64,000 nucleotides of DNA from an uncultured Oscillospiraceae bacterium (lineage in GTDB: Bacteria; Bacillota; Clostridia; Oscillospirales; Ruminococcaceae). Below are positions 1 through 11,239 of the stretch, one piece after another. The DNA is taken from positions 1-64,000 of the forward strand of contig URKR01000006.1 in NCBI GenBank assembly GCA_900548355.1. The letters are read 5' to 3'. A program made the translations under genes and the position numbers. The notes under the pieces are model-generated. The model had not been told where the DNA came from. It saw only the letters and a program-made list of their open reading frames with translations, and ran no database searches. Every line of letters begins with the position of its first letter. The first letter of the stretch is position 1.

Positions 1-2
1 GC

Positions 3-116
3 CTGCGGTTGGAGGACGGGACCATCATTGCCACGGACGCATGGTATGTGCCCTTGCTGATGTCAGATTATTATTACGTCCTCCGGCCAGAAGTGCATGG
101 GAACCCGTGGGACTGA
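3..116 (+). CDS. C-terminal end of an unrecognised protein (cut by window start)
   Basis: An open frame runs in from the left edge for 37 codons and stops at TGA 114-116. The end of the protein reads ...DAWYVPLLMSDYYYVLRPEV followed by HGNPWD. It is rich in aromatic residues and shows no motif I recognise. Support for a real gene is that it ends just before a strong bidirectional hairpin shared with the convergent isocitrate dehydrogenase gene. No function can be proposed from so short a fragment. Confidence 0.5.
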   Translation: MRLEDGTIIATDAWYVPLLMSDYYYVLRPEVHGNPWD

Positions 117-141
117 TGGCGGGGCGCAGATCCCTTACGGC

Positions 142-182
142 AGAAACAGGCCGGGCAGTCAAAGACTGTCCGGCCTGTTTCT
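142..182. terminator. Bidirectional terminator hairpin between convergent genes
   Basis: Arms 142-159 and 165-182 form an 18-bp stem with one G-U pair around a 5-base loop. It lies between the end of the upstream plus-strand gene and the end of the minus-strand isocitrate dehydrogenase gene. The AGAAACAGG/CCTGTTTCT outer stem is A/T-rich enough to serve both directions. Confidence 0.7.
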
Positions 183-190
183 GTGTACAT

Positions 191-1408
191 TTATGCTAAT
201 TTATCAGCCAATCGCTTGGCGATCTCGTCCAAAAATTCCTCGCTGTCCACGCCACGGGCGGTGAAGCCGAGCTCCACCAGCCCCAGCAGATCTTTTGTCA
301 TCACGCCGTCCTTCAGCGTCTCCAGGGAGGCATCCTCCAGTGCCTGGCCGAACTGCACCAGCTCCGGCAAGCCGTCTAGCTCGCCCCGCCGCTTCAGACC
401 GCCGGACCAGGCGAAGATGGTGGCGATGGGGTTGGTGGAGGTCTTCTCCCCCTTCAGGTACTTGTAGTAGTGCCGGGTGACGGTGCCGTGGGACGCCTCG
501 AACTCCATGGTGCCGTCCGGGGATACCAGCACGGAGGTCATCATGGCAAGGCTGCCGAAGGCAGTGGCCACCATGTCGCTCATCACGTCGCCGTCGTAGT
601 TTTTCAGCGCCCAGATGAAGCCGCCCCTTGAGCGGATCACCCGCGCCACCGCATCGTCGATGAGCGTGTAGAAGTAGCTGAGGCCCAGCTTTTCAAACTC
701 CGCCTTGTAGGTGGTCTCGTACTCCTCCTCGAAGATCCGTTTGAACTCCCCGTCGTAGACCTTGGAGATGGTGTCCTTGGTGGAGAACCACAGGTCCTGC
801 CGCTGGCTGATGGCGTACTGGAAGCAGCTGCGGGCGAAGGCGCGGATGCTCTTCTCCGTGTTGTGCTGACCCTGCCACACGGCGGGGCCACTGACCGTCT
901 GGACGGTAAGGGTCTTCTCCGCGCCACTCTCGCCCCTGAAGGTGAGGGTGGCGGTGCCCGGCTCCTCAGTCACCATGTCCACGGCCTTGTACATATCGCC
1001 GTAAGCGTGGCGGGCGATGGTGATGGGCGCCTCCCAGTTCTTCACCACCGGGTGGATCATGGGCAGAACGATGGGCGCCCGGAAGGCGGTGCCGTCCAGG
1101 ATCGCCCGGATGGTGCCGTTGGGGCTCTTCCACATCTCCGTCAGCTGGGGGTATTCCTCCATCCGCTGGCGGTTGGGGGTGATGGTGGCGCACTTCACCG
1201 CCACGCCCAGACGCCTGGTGGCGTTGGCGGCGTCGATGGTCACCTGATCCCGCGTCTCGTTCCGATGGAGCAGGCCCAGGTCATAGTACTCCGTCTTCAG
1301 GTCCACGAAGGGCAGGATCAGCTTCTCCTTGATCCAGGCCCACAGGACTCGGGTCATCTCGTCGCCGTCCATCTCCACCAGGGGAGTGGTCATTTGAATT
1401 TTCTGCAT
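191..1408 (-). CDS. icd: NADP-dependent isocitrate dehydrogenase (eukaryote-like type), copy 1
   Basis: Predicted to oxidise isocitrate to 2-oxoglutarate and CO2 with NADP+, feeding glutamate synthesis. The 405-residue protein has the usual length of the homodimeric eukaryote-like IDH subfamily. Seen motifs are [15 protein letters not shown] at the N-terminus, [14 protein letters not shown], the substrate-site ARHAYGDMYK, the metal-binding YDGDVMSDM and the nucleotide-site HGTVTRHYY. The ATG at 1408 is preceded by GAGGTG. It follows the aconitase-family gene on the same strand after a 95-bp gap, with citrate synthase diverging upstream, so the three encode citrate to 2-oxoglutarate. By eye it is roughly 65 % identical to a second copy at 26652-27872. 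The function is well supported. Why two copies are kept is unknown. Confidence 0.95.
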   Translation of the reverse strand: MQKIQMTTPLVEMDGDEMTRVLWAWIKEKLILPFVDLKTEYYDLGLLHRNETRDQVTIDAANATRRLGVAVKCATITPNRQRMEEYPQLTEMWKSPNGTIRAILDGTAFRAPIVLPMIHPVVKNWEAPITIARHAYGDMYKAVDMVTEEPGTATLTFRGESGAEKTLTVQTVSGPAVWQGQHNTEKSIRAFARSCFQYAISQRQDLWFSTKDTISKVYDGEFKRIFEEEYETTYKAEFEKLGLSYFYTLIDDAVARVIRSRGGFIWALKNYDGDVMSDMVATAFGSLAMMTSVLVSPDGTMEFEASHGTVTRHYYKYLKGEKTSTNPIATIFAWSGGLKRRGELDGLPELVQFGQALEDASLETLKDGVMTKDLLGLVELGFTARGVDSEEFLDEIAKRLADKLA

Positions 1409-1432
1409 ATCAACACCTCAAATTGAGATATG

Positions 1433-1487
1433 AGATAAGAGATAAAAGATATGAGATATTCGGCGGTATATCTTTTATCTCTTATCT
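1433..1487. repeat. Perfect 20-bp inverted repeat of purine-rich GATAAGA units
   Basis: Arms 1433-1452 and 1468-1487 are exact reverse complements (AGATAAGAGATAAAAGATAT type) with a 15-base spacer. It sits between the aconitase-family gene and icd, so it would form a hairpin in a joint transcript. The low-complexity GAGATAAGAGATAAAAG texture differs from the surrounding GC-rich DNA and resembles other purine-rich repeats in the window (23850-23880, 5508-5540). Confidence 0.75.
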
Positions 1488-1503
1488 TTTCACTTTTATC
1501 TGC

Positions 1504-3762
1504 TCAGTTGCTCCGCTTGGCGTAATAGTTCATCAGGCAGCCGTCGAGAATGATTTCCTTCTCATCGTCCGTCAGGCCCTTCACGTGGAGCAGGATGTCC
1601 TCCACGGTGCCGTCCGTCCTGATGACCTCAGCCGGGATATCCTCGGTGCCGTTCTCGATGGCCTGGCGGATGCCGGGGACGAACACGCAGTCGCCGGGGG
1701 CATAGTCAAAGGGCGTGCCCGCGTCCAGCGTGAAGGGCAGGATGCCCCAGTTGATGCAGTTGGAGCGGTAGCGCTTGGTTGCATATTCCAGCGCGAAATT
1801 TGCCGCGCCGCCCAGCACCCGCTGGCAGGAAGCCGCCTGCTCCCGCGCCGAACCGTCGCCCGGCTTGTTGGCAAAGATTGCCGAACCGATGTTCGCGGCG
1901 GCCGGGTCGGCCTGCACGCCGGCCGCGGCCAGCGCGGTGTAAACCTCGCGGGTTTCGGCGTCGGGGGTGCCGGCGCGGCGGGCTGCGTCCTGCGCCTGCA
2001 CCGCCTTGGCCCGGCCGACATAACCGGGGTCCTTGCGGGAGAGGGTGAACTCAGCCAGGCGCAGCGGGTTCGACCGGTAGGACGAAGTCTCGCCCGAGGG
2101 GATCAGCTCATCGGTCGTTGTGACCGGGTCGGTGATGTGGCTGACAACCCGCAGCAGCAGGTCGTCGCTGAGCGCCGGCTGCTCAGGCCAGTCCTTGATG
2201 TTCGGGCCGAAGCGCAGCGGGTGATCGGGCTCGGGGCGGCCCCAGCCGTCATAGACCCGCTTTTCGTAGATGCCGGCGTCATAGTGGTAGGGCGGGGCGA
2301 CGAAATCTTCGGTCACAACCTCGCTTGCAGCGGTCAGAACGCCGCCGTTGGCCGCCGTCGCCGCAATGCTGCGCGCGTCCATAAGCGCCACGCCGGAAAT
2401 CTGGCCTTCGCCGGGCTTCGAACCTTCGCGGTTGGGGAAATTGCGGGTTGTGTGGCGGATGCTGAACTCACCGTTGGCAGGGGTATCGCCCGCGCCGAAG
2501 CAGGGCCCGCAGAAGCTCTCGCGGAAGATGCCGCCCGCCGCAACAATATCGGCCACCGCGCCGTTCTTGACAAGCTCCAGGTAGGTCGGCATGCTGTCAG
2601 GGTAGGCGCTGAACTTGAATTCGCCGTTGCCGCAGTTTTTGCCGCGCAGGATGCTTGCCACCGCGCACAGGCTTTCATAGGTGCCGCCGCTGCAGCCGGC
2701 CACAATGCCCTGGTCCACATGGATTTTGCCGTCGGGGCCGATCTTGCTCACAAGATCCATCTGCACCTTGCCTGAAAGCTGCTCGTTCGCGCGGTCCTGT
2801 GCTTCTTTCAGGATGGTATAGGGTTCCTCCTGCAAAGCGCGGATCGGGTATGCGTAACTCGGGTGCATCGGCAGCGCAATCATGCACTCCACGCTCGAAA
2901 GATCGAGCTCGATACAGCCGTCATAGTAGGCGACATCGGCCGGGGCCAGCGGCTTGTAATCGCCGGCGCGGCCGTGGATCGCAAGATATTCCTCGGTAAC
3001 GGCGTCGGTCTGCCAGATGCTCGACCAGCAGGTTGTCTCGGTCGTCATGCAGTCGATCATGTTTCGGCAGTCGGCCGAAAGATTCGCGACGCCGGGGCCG
3101 ATGAACTCCATGACTTTGTTCTTGACATAGCCGTTCGCGTAGGTTGCCGCAACGAGCGAGAGCGCTACGTCGTGCGGGCCGACGCCGGGTTTCAGCTTGC
3201 CGGTCAGATAGACCGCAACAACGCCGGGGCGGGCCATATCATAGGTGCGGCCGACCAGCTGCTTGGCCAGTTCGCCGCCGCCTTCGCCAACCGCCAGCGT
3301 GCCCAGCGCGCCGTAACGGGTATGGCTGTCCGAACCCAGGATCATCCTGCCGCAGCCGGCCATCCGCTCACGGTTGTAGCTGTGGATAACGGCCAGGCAG
3401 GGCGGCACATAGATGCCGCCGTACTTGTGCGCGGCCGAAAGCGCGAACTGGTGGTCATCCTCGTTGATGGTACCGCCCACCGCGCACAGGCTGTTGTGGC
3501 AGTTGGTCAGCACATAGGGCAGGGGGAACTTCTCCATACCCGAAGCGCGGGCTGTCTGGATGATGCCGACATAGGTGATGTCATGGCTGGTCATCGAATC
3601 AAACTTGAGCTGCAGGTTGTCCATATCGGGCGAAGTGTTGTGGGCCTGCAGAATGCCGTAGGCGATGGTGCCGGTACGGGCGCTTTCCGCCGTGACGCCG
3701 GCAGGTGCGGTTTCACACAGCTGGCCGCCAACCAGATAGACGCCGGAAGAATGCAGTTTCAT
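1504..3762 (-). CDS. Aconitase-family hydratase, probable aconitate hydratase
   Basis: A 752-residue member of the aconitase/isopropylmalate dehydratase superfamily. It is probably the enzyme that isomerises citrate to isocitrate here, because citrate synthase diverges from it and isocitrate dehydrogenase follows it. Seen are the substrate motif GSDSHTRYGALGT and the iron-sulfur cluster cysteines in VAGCSGGTYE and SFCGPCFGAG. A C-terminal swivel domain contains SNCINWGI. The family is the one often labelled simply 'hydratase' in Clostridia, distinct from AcnA and AcnB, so the exact substrate is inferred from context. The start at 3762 (MKLHSSGVYL) is chosen for the AGGGAGG site just upstream. 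A longer frame to 3942 lacks a ribosome binding site and reads like non-coding GC-rich DNA. Confidence 0.85.
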   Translation of the reverse strand: MKLHSSGVYLVGGQLCETAPAGVTAESARTGTIAYGILQAHNTSPDMDNLQLKFDSMTSHDITYVGIIQTARASGMEKFPLPYVLTNCHNSLCAVGGTINEDDHQFALSAAHKYGGIYVPPCLAVIHSYNRERMAGCGRMILGSDSHTRYGALGTLAVGEGGGELAKQLVGRTYDMARPGVVAVYLTGKLKPGVGPHDVALSLVAATYANGYVKNKVMEFIGPGVANLSADCRNMIDCMTTETTCWSSIWQTDAVTEEYLAIHGRAGDYKPLAPADVAYYDGCIELDLSSVECMIALPMHPSYAYPIRALQEEPYTILKEAQDRANEQLSGKVQMDLVSKIGPDGKIHVDQGIVAGCSGGTYESLCAVASILRGKNCGNGEFKFSAYPDSMPTYLELVKNGAVADIVAAGGIFRESFCGPCFGAGDTPANGEFSIRHTTRNFPNREGSKPGEGQISGVALMDARSIAATAANGGVLTAASEVVTEDFVAPPYHYDAGIYEKRVYDGWGRPEPDHPLRFGPNIKDWPEQPALSDDLLLRVVSHITDPVTTTDELIPSGETSSYRSNPLRLAEFTLSRKDPGYVGRAKAVQAQDAARRAGTPDAETREVYTALAAAGVQADPAAANIGSAIFANKPGDGSAREQAASCQRVLGGAANFALEYATKRYRSNCINWGILPFTLDAGTPFDYAPGDCVFVPGIRQAIENGTEDIPAEVIRTDGTVEDILLHVKGLTDDEKEIILDGCLMNYYAKRSN

Positions 3763-3904
3763 ACAATAAAGGGCCTCCCTTCCATTTCTGCCCCATGCAA
3801 CGGCGCGGCCATGCCGGCAAGCAGGCCGCAGAACAACGGCGGCGCCCGCCGCCCAATGCCCCGCGAATCCGGGCGGGGCGCATGGGGGATAGCTTCTATT
3901 TTTG

Positions 3905-3933
3905 AGTATACCGGTTTCCCGCAGGCTTGTCAA
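3905..3933 (-). promoter_or_regulatory. Sigma-A promoter of the aconitase-icd unit
   Basis: On the minus strand TTGACA (3928-3933) and TATACT (3905-3910) are separated by exactly 17 bases. It lies about 143 bases before the hydratase start, so a long leader is transcribed. The leader holds GC-rich palindromic stretches but no riboswitch I recognise. Confidence 0.7.
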
Positions 3934-4028
3934 CGTAAACAAATAATGCGCAGCTGCATTTTGCTGGTCGGAAACTTTATTAAGTAAAGCCGATCCGAAG
4001 CATAAATTGCTTAAGTTAAGGGAAGGGG

Positions 4029-4057
4029 TTGACGAATCCGGCTTGATCCGATAAAAT
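4029..4057 (+). promoter_or_regulatory. Sigma-A promoter of citrate synthase
   Basis: TTGACG (4029-4034) and TAAAAT (4052-4057) have 17-base spacing and lie 60 bases before the citrate synthase start. It diverges from the hydratase promoter about 100 bp away. The 355-bp region between the two genes has no other feature I can name. Confidence 0.6.
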
Positions 4058-4117
4058 TATACCAAACGCCGTGCGGGCCGCCCGCCGCCGTATAGACTGT
4101 ACAGGGAGGGGAACATA

Positions 4118-5494
4118 ATGTATTATCCTGATGTGCCTGCCTTGGAGCCGGAGGAAATCCAGCTGCTCTGCCGTGAATACCTGGCGCACAATGCGCACCT
4201 TGACCCCAAAGAAGCCGACCGTTTGGGGGTCAAGCGGGGGCTGCGCAACCCGGACGGCACCGGTGTGCTGGCCGGCATCACCAACGTATCCAGCGTTATC
4301 GGGTATGAAAAACAGCCCGACGGCACCGTTGCGCCGATCCCCGGGCGGCTTGTCTACCGCGGCATCGATATCGACACCCTTGTTGCGCAGGCCGACGCCC
4401 ACGACCGCTTCCTGTTTGAGGAGGTGGTCTGGCTGCTGCTCTTCGGCAGTTTGCCGACCAAGGATCAGTATGCCCGGTTCTGCAAGCTGCTTGAAAACCA
4501 CCGCGAGCTGCCCCGCGGCTTTGCCGATGATATGATCCTCAACTCCCCCTCGCCGAACATCATGAACAAGATGGCCCGCAGCGTGCTGGCCATGTACAGC
4601 TATGATGAGCATGCCGAAGACAGTTCCCTGCCCAATATCCTGCGCCAGAGCATCAACCTGATCGCCGAATTGCCGACCATGATGGTCAATGCTTACCAGA
4701 TCAAGCGCCGGGTCTATGACCGGGACAGCATGTATTTCCACCTGCCCACCCCGGGCCAGAGCACGGCCGAGCACATCCTTTCGACCTACCGTGCCAACCA
4801 GAAATACACCCATGAGGAAGCCCGCCTGCTCGACCTCTGCCTGCTTGTCCACGCCGACCACGGCGGAGGCAACTGTTCTACCTTTACCTGCCGCGTGCTC
4901 TCAAGCTCGGGCACCGATACTTATGCCGCGATCTCGGCGGCGATCGGCGCGCTCAAAGGCCCCAAACACGGCGGCGCGAACCTCAAGGTCATGCGCCAGC
5001 TTGACTATATTCTGGAAAATGTCGAAAACCCGCAGGATGAAGGCGAACTGCGCGCCCTGCTGGCCCGGATTGTCCGCAAGGAGGCCGGCGACGGAAGCGG
5101 GCTGATCTACGGCATGGGCCACGCTGTGTATACCCTGAGTGACCCGCGCGCCCAGATCCTCAAAACCCACGCCAAGCGGCTGGCTTATGAGAAGGGGTAC
5201 GATGAAGAGTACGAAACCCTCTGCGCGATCGAGCGGCTTGCCCCCGGCGTGCTGGCCGAAGCCCACCCCGGCCGCAAGAAGGTCTGCGCGAACGTCGATC
5301 TGTTCAGCGGGCTGATTTACCGGATGCTCGGCATCAGCGAAGACCTTTACACCCCGCTTTTCGCCATTGCCCGTGTGCCCGGCTGGTGCGCCCACCGGGT
5401 TGAGGAGGTCGAGTTCGCCAACCGCATCATCCGCCCCGCCTACCAGTATGTGGGCAAACCGCAAACCTATATGCCGCTGGAGGAGCGGGGATGA
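4118..5494 (+). CDS. Citrate synthase
   Basis: Condenses acetyl-CoA and oxaloacetate to citrate in the cytoplasm. The 458-residue protein carries the three catalytic residues of the family: His248 in HADHGGGN, His335 in GMGHAVY and Asp394 in ANVDLFSG. GRLVYRGIDIDTL marks the small subdomain. It starts at an ATG preceded by AGGGAGGGG and is divergently transcribed from the aconitase-family gene. It is slightly longer than typical type II enzymes, by an N-terminal extension of about 40 residues (PALEPEEIQLLCREYL). That extension is seen in the Clostridia/Bacteroides branch annotated as citrate/2-methylcitrate synthase, so some propionyl-CoA activity cannot be excluded. With the hydratase and icd it makes 2-oxoglutarate for amino acid synthesis. 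No other TCA genes are in view. Confidence 0.93.
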   Translation: MYYPDVPALEPEEIQLLCREYLAHNAHLDPKEADRLGVKRGLRNPDGTGVLAGITNVSSVIGYEKQPDGTVAPIPGRLVYRGIDIDTLVAQADAHDRFLFEEVVWLLLFGSLPTKDQYARFCKLLENHRELPRGFADDMILNSPSPNIMNKMARSVLAMYSYDEHAEDSSLPNILRQSINLIAELPTMMVNAYQIKRRVYDRDSMYFHLPTPGQSTAEHILSTYRANQKYTHEEARLLDLCLLVHADHGGGNCSTFTCRVLSSSGTDTYAAISAAIGALKGPKHGGANLKVMRQLDYILENVENPQDEGELRALLARIVRKEAGDGSGLIYGMGHAVYTLSDPRAQILKTHAKRLAYEKGYDEEYETLCAIERLAPGVLAEAHPGRKKVCANVDLFSGLIYRMLGISEDLYTPLFAIARVPGWCAHRVEEVEFANRIIRPAYQYVGKPQTYMPLEERG

Positions 5495-5507
5495 GGAGTT
5501 TCTTTCA

Positions 5508-5618
5508 AGAGTTCAGAGTATAGAGCTGAGAGTTTAGATAAGGTACGCGCCTGCAGCGCGGGTTTGGAAATGCGCCGGTAAGCCGGGCAAATACCCCAAA
5601 CCTGCGCCGCAGGCGCGT
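5508..5618. repeat. Purine-rich GAGTTTAGA repeat followed by a 23-bp inverted repeat
   Basis: 5508-5540 consists of AGAGTT/GAGAGTTTAGATA-type units that recur at 57240-57271 (reverse orientation) and 62584-62611. It is followed by arms 5545-5567 and 5596-5618, reverse complements with two mismatches that still form G-U or near pairs. They enclose a GCGCCGG-containing loop. The combination of purine-rich tract and hairpin lies just downstream of citrate synthase and may end its transcript, although there is no T run. Confidence 0.65.
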
Positions 5619-5660
5619 TTGGTTGGATCGTATGATTTTGTTGCGGTTGTTCGGCCAATC

Positions 5661-6018
5661 CGTAAGGGCGAGCATTGCTCGCCCGGGGAGGTTTGCGGCG
5701 GGGCAAGGTTCCCGGCGGGATGAGGGCATCCCGCCTTATGCATGAATTTCTGGTTTGTTGCTAACGCGGCAGGGTGTGATGTGGTGTTTCCGTTATGCGT
5801 AGAGGCCGGATTCATCCGGCCCGGGGAAGCTTGCGGCGGGGCAAGGTTCCCGGGCGGGAAGAATCCCGCCCCTACGCATGATTTTTAAACCCGTTTCCAA
5901 CCCGAAAGGTTCTTGACAGTGTTGCCCTTATCCGTAGGGGGCGGCGTCCCCGACGCCCCGGGGAAGTTTGCGGCGGGGCATGGGTTCCCGGGCGGATGCA
6001 AGCATCCGCCCCTTGCCG
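5661..6018. repeat. Three tandem copies of a double-hairpin repeat, period about 136 bp
   Basis: Units begin at 5661, 5798 and 5933 (steps of 137 and 135). Each has a left palindrome, a conserved core CGGGGAAGTTTGCGGCGGGG then CAAGGTTCCCGG, and a right palindrome, about 83 bp in all, followed by a spacer of about 53 bp that is itself weakly conserved. The left stems differ between copies (GGGCGAG/CTCGCCC, GGCCGGAT/ATCCGGCC, GGCGTC/GACGCC) yet stay self-complementary. The right stems do the same. The block fills the gap between citrate synthase and uvrA. No protein-coding frame is plausible across it. Confidence 0.8.
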
Positions 6019-6021
6019 CAC

Positions 6022-8967
<2,946 letters not shown>

Positions 8968-9008
8968 TGCGGTATCCTCCTGCATTGGTTGTATCAGCTT
9001 CTTTCGGG

Positions 9009-11090
9009 TCAGCGCTTTTTGGCATATTTGCGGCCGGGGCGGCGCTTGTCGGCGGCGCGGCGGGCGCTTTCATCGGCGGCGGTGGGGTCCTCGCCGCGCT
9101 GCAGCCGCTCAATCTCGTCGCGCAGGAAAGCCGCGTGCTCAAACTGCAGCAGCTTGGCAGCCTCTTTCATTTCGCGGGTCAGCCGGGTAATGGTCTGTTC
9201 GCGCTCGGCCTTGCTCATGCGGTGCTGGCGCAGCTTCTTGTTTTCCTCGCTCATGCTGATCTCGAGCCCGCCGCCGATGGCTTTGACGATCGTCTTCGGC
9301 GTGATGCCGTGGGCCTGGTTGTAGGCGTCCTGGATCGCGCGGCGGCGCTCGGTCTCGGTGATCGCGCGCTCCATGCTCGGGGTGATGGCGTCGGCGTACA
9401 TCAGAACCACGCCGTTCGCGTTGCGGGCCGCGCGGCCGATCGTCTGGATCAAACTCGTCTCGCTGCGCAGGAAACCCTCTTTGTCGGCGTCCAGAATCGC
9501 GATCAGCGAAACTTCGGGCAGGTCAAGGCCCTCGCGCAGCAGGTTGATGCCGACGATCACGTCGATTGCGCCGGTGCGCAGGTCTTTGATGATCTCCATC
9601 CGCTCAAAGGTATCGACCTCGTGGTGCATATACTTGGTCTTGACGCCGTGCTCCTCGAGGTAGTCGGTCAGGTCTTCAGCCATCTTGACGGTCAGGGTGG
9701 TGACAAGCGCCCGCTCGCCCCGCTCGATGCGGGTGCGGATCTCGCCGAGCAGATCCTCAATCTGCCCTTCGACCGGCCGCACGCTGATCTGCGGGTCAAG
9801 CAGGCCGGTCGGCCGGATGACCTGCTCGGCAATCCGGGTCGAATGGGCGCGCTCATAATCGCCCGGCGTCGCGCTGACAAAGATCGTCTGCCCGACCTTG
9901 GATTCGAACTCCTCAAACTTGAGCGGGCGGTTGTCGAAGGCCGAGGGCAGCCGGAAGCCGTACTCGACCAGCGTCTTTTTGCGGCTGTAGTCGCCGCCGA
10001 ACATCCCGCGCACCTGCGGCAGCATGACATGGCTTTCATCCACCAGCAAAAGGAAATCGTCGGGAAAATAGTCGAGCAGCGTCGTCGGGGTGGAGCCCGG
10101 CGCACGGCCGGACAGCACGGCCGAGTAGTTCTCGATGCCCTTGCAGGTGCCGACCTCCTGCAGCATCTCCATATCATAGCGCGTGCGCTGGGCGATCCGC
10201 TGCGCCTCGATCAGTTTGCCCTGCTCGGTGAAGAATTTGACCTGCTGTTCCATCTCGGTTTCAATCTTCGCCAGGCCGGCCTTCATCTTCTCCGGCCCGA
10301 CGATGTAGTGCGAGGCCGGGAAGATCACGGCGTGCCGCACGACGTTGCGGCGCTCGCCGGTCAAGGGGTCAAACTCGCAGATGCGGTCGATCTCGTCGCC
10401 GAAGAACTCCACCCGGATCGCGGTTTCGTCGTTGTAGGCCAGGTGGATATCGACAATATCCCCCCGCACCCGGAATTTGTTGCGGATGAAGTTCATATCG
10501 TTGCGCTCATACTGCAGTTTGACGAGCTTGCGGCAGAGTTCGTCCCGCTCAAGCTGCATACCGGGGCGCAGGCTGATGACCATGCTGCGGTAATCAATCG
10601 GGTCGCCGAGAGAGTAGATGCAGGAAACACTGGCCACAATGATGACGTTGCGCCGCTCGGAAAGCGCGGCCGTCGCCGAATGGCGCAGCCGGTCAATCTC
10701 ATCGTTGATTGCGCTGTCCTTCTCGATGTAGGTATCGGTCGAAGGAATATAGGCTTCGGGCTGGTAGTAGTCGTAGTAGGAGACAAAATACTCGACCGCG
10801 TCATCAGGGAAAAAGCCGCGCATCTCGGTGCAGATCTGGCTGGCCAGGGTTTTGTTGGGTTCCAGGATCAGTGTCGGGCGGTTGCAGCGGGCGATGATAT
10901 TCGCCATCGTGAAGGTCTTGCCCGAGCCCGTCACGCCGAGCAGCGTCTGGCCCTTGTCGCCGGCCAGCACGCCGGCCGCCAGCGCCTCGATCGCCTGCGG
11001 CTGGTCGCCGGTCGGGGCAAACGGCGCTTGCAGGTGGAAGATGCTTTCGTTTTCTTGAAAATCGCTCTGGTTGGCAGGCGTCTGGCTCAT
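9009..11090 (-). CDS. uvrB: Excinuclease ABC subunit B
   Basis: DNA helicase-like damage verifier of nucleotide excision repair. The 693-residue protein shows Walker [14 protein letters not shown] near the N-terminus, the beta-hairpin [20 protein letters not shown] that inserts into damaged DNA, and helicase motifs DESHVMLPQ and [19 protein letters not shown]-terminal UVR domain ([20 protein letters not shown]) serves for UvrA/UvrC contact. ATG 11090 is preceded by GGAGGG. A GTG four codons earlier overlaps that binding site and is less likely. It is first gene of the uvrB-uvrA operon. No uvrC is in the window. Confidence 0.97.
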   Translation of the reverse strand: MSQTPANQSDFQENESIFHLQAPFAPTGDQPQAIEALAAGVLAGDKGQTLLGVTGSGKTFTMANIIARCNRPTLILEPNKTLASQICTEMRGFFPDDAVEYFVSYYDYYQPEAYIPSTDTYIEKDSAINDEIDRLRHSATAALSERRNVIIVASVSCIYSLGDPIDYRSMVISLRPGMQLERDELCRKLVKLQYERNDMNFIRNKFRVRGDIVDIHLAYNDETAIRVEFFGDEIDRICEFDPLTGERRNVVRHAVIFPASHYIVGPEKMKAGLAKIETEMEQQVKFFTEQGKLIEAQRIAQRTRYDMEMLQEVGTCKGIENYSAVLSGRAPGSTPTTLLDYFPDDFLLLVDESHVMLPQVRGMFGGDYSRKKTLVEYGFRLPSAFDNRPLKFEEFESKVGQTIFVSATPGDYERAHSTRIAEQVIRPTGLLDPQISVRPVEGQIEDLLGEIRTRIERGERALVTTLTVKMAEDLTDYLEEHGVKTKYMHHEVDTFERMEIIKDLRTGAIDVIVGINLLREGLDLPEVSLIAILDADKEGFLRSETSLIQTIGRAARNANGVVLMYADAITPSMERAITETERRRAIQDAYNQAHGITPKTIVKAIGGGLEISMSEENKKLRQHRMSKAEREQTITRLTREMKEAAKLLQFEHAAFLRDEIERLQRGEDPTAADESARRAADKRRPGRKYAKKR

Positions 11091-11121
11091 AATTCCCTCC
11101 ACGGCGGCAATGCGCCCATTC

Positions 11122-11136
11122 TTGACAGTTTGTCAA
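11122..11136. promoter_or_regulatory. Palindrome TTGACA-N3-TGTCAA in the uvrB leader
   Basis: A perfect inverted repeat of six bases with a three-base centre, located in the transcribed leader between the uvrB promoter and start. It could be an operator for an SOS-type repressor, but it does not match the Bacillus LexA box (CGAAC-N4-GTTCG) and is only one site. The operator role is a guess. Confidence 0.25.
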
Positions 11137-11183
11137 CAACTGTAATTCGTAAAAACAACTTTATGGTGTAGCCCCATGGCGAC

Positions 11184-11212
11184 ATTATAGTACAGAAACC
11201 GCCTGCTGTAAA
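11184..11212 (-). promoter_or_regulatory. Sigma-A promoter of uvrBA
   Basis: On the minus strand TTTACA (11207-11212) and TATAAT (11184-11189) have exactly 17-base spacing, about 94 bases before the uvrB start. It is the only strong match between recQ and uvrB. Confidence 0.7.
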
Positions 11213-11239
11213 GGGGGCAAAAGGCAGAAACCCGCCGTT

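Noticed and set aside
1423..2775. A 450-codon plus-strand frame opposite the aconitase-family gene
   Set aside because: Shadow frame in GC-rich DNA. The minus-strand gene carries the cluster cysteines and substrate motifs.
5661..6018. CRISPR-like regular spacing of repeats
   Set aside because: The units are long (83 bp), palindromic at both ends and their spacers are similar to each other, unlike CRISPR spacers. No cas genes are present.
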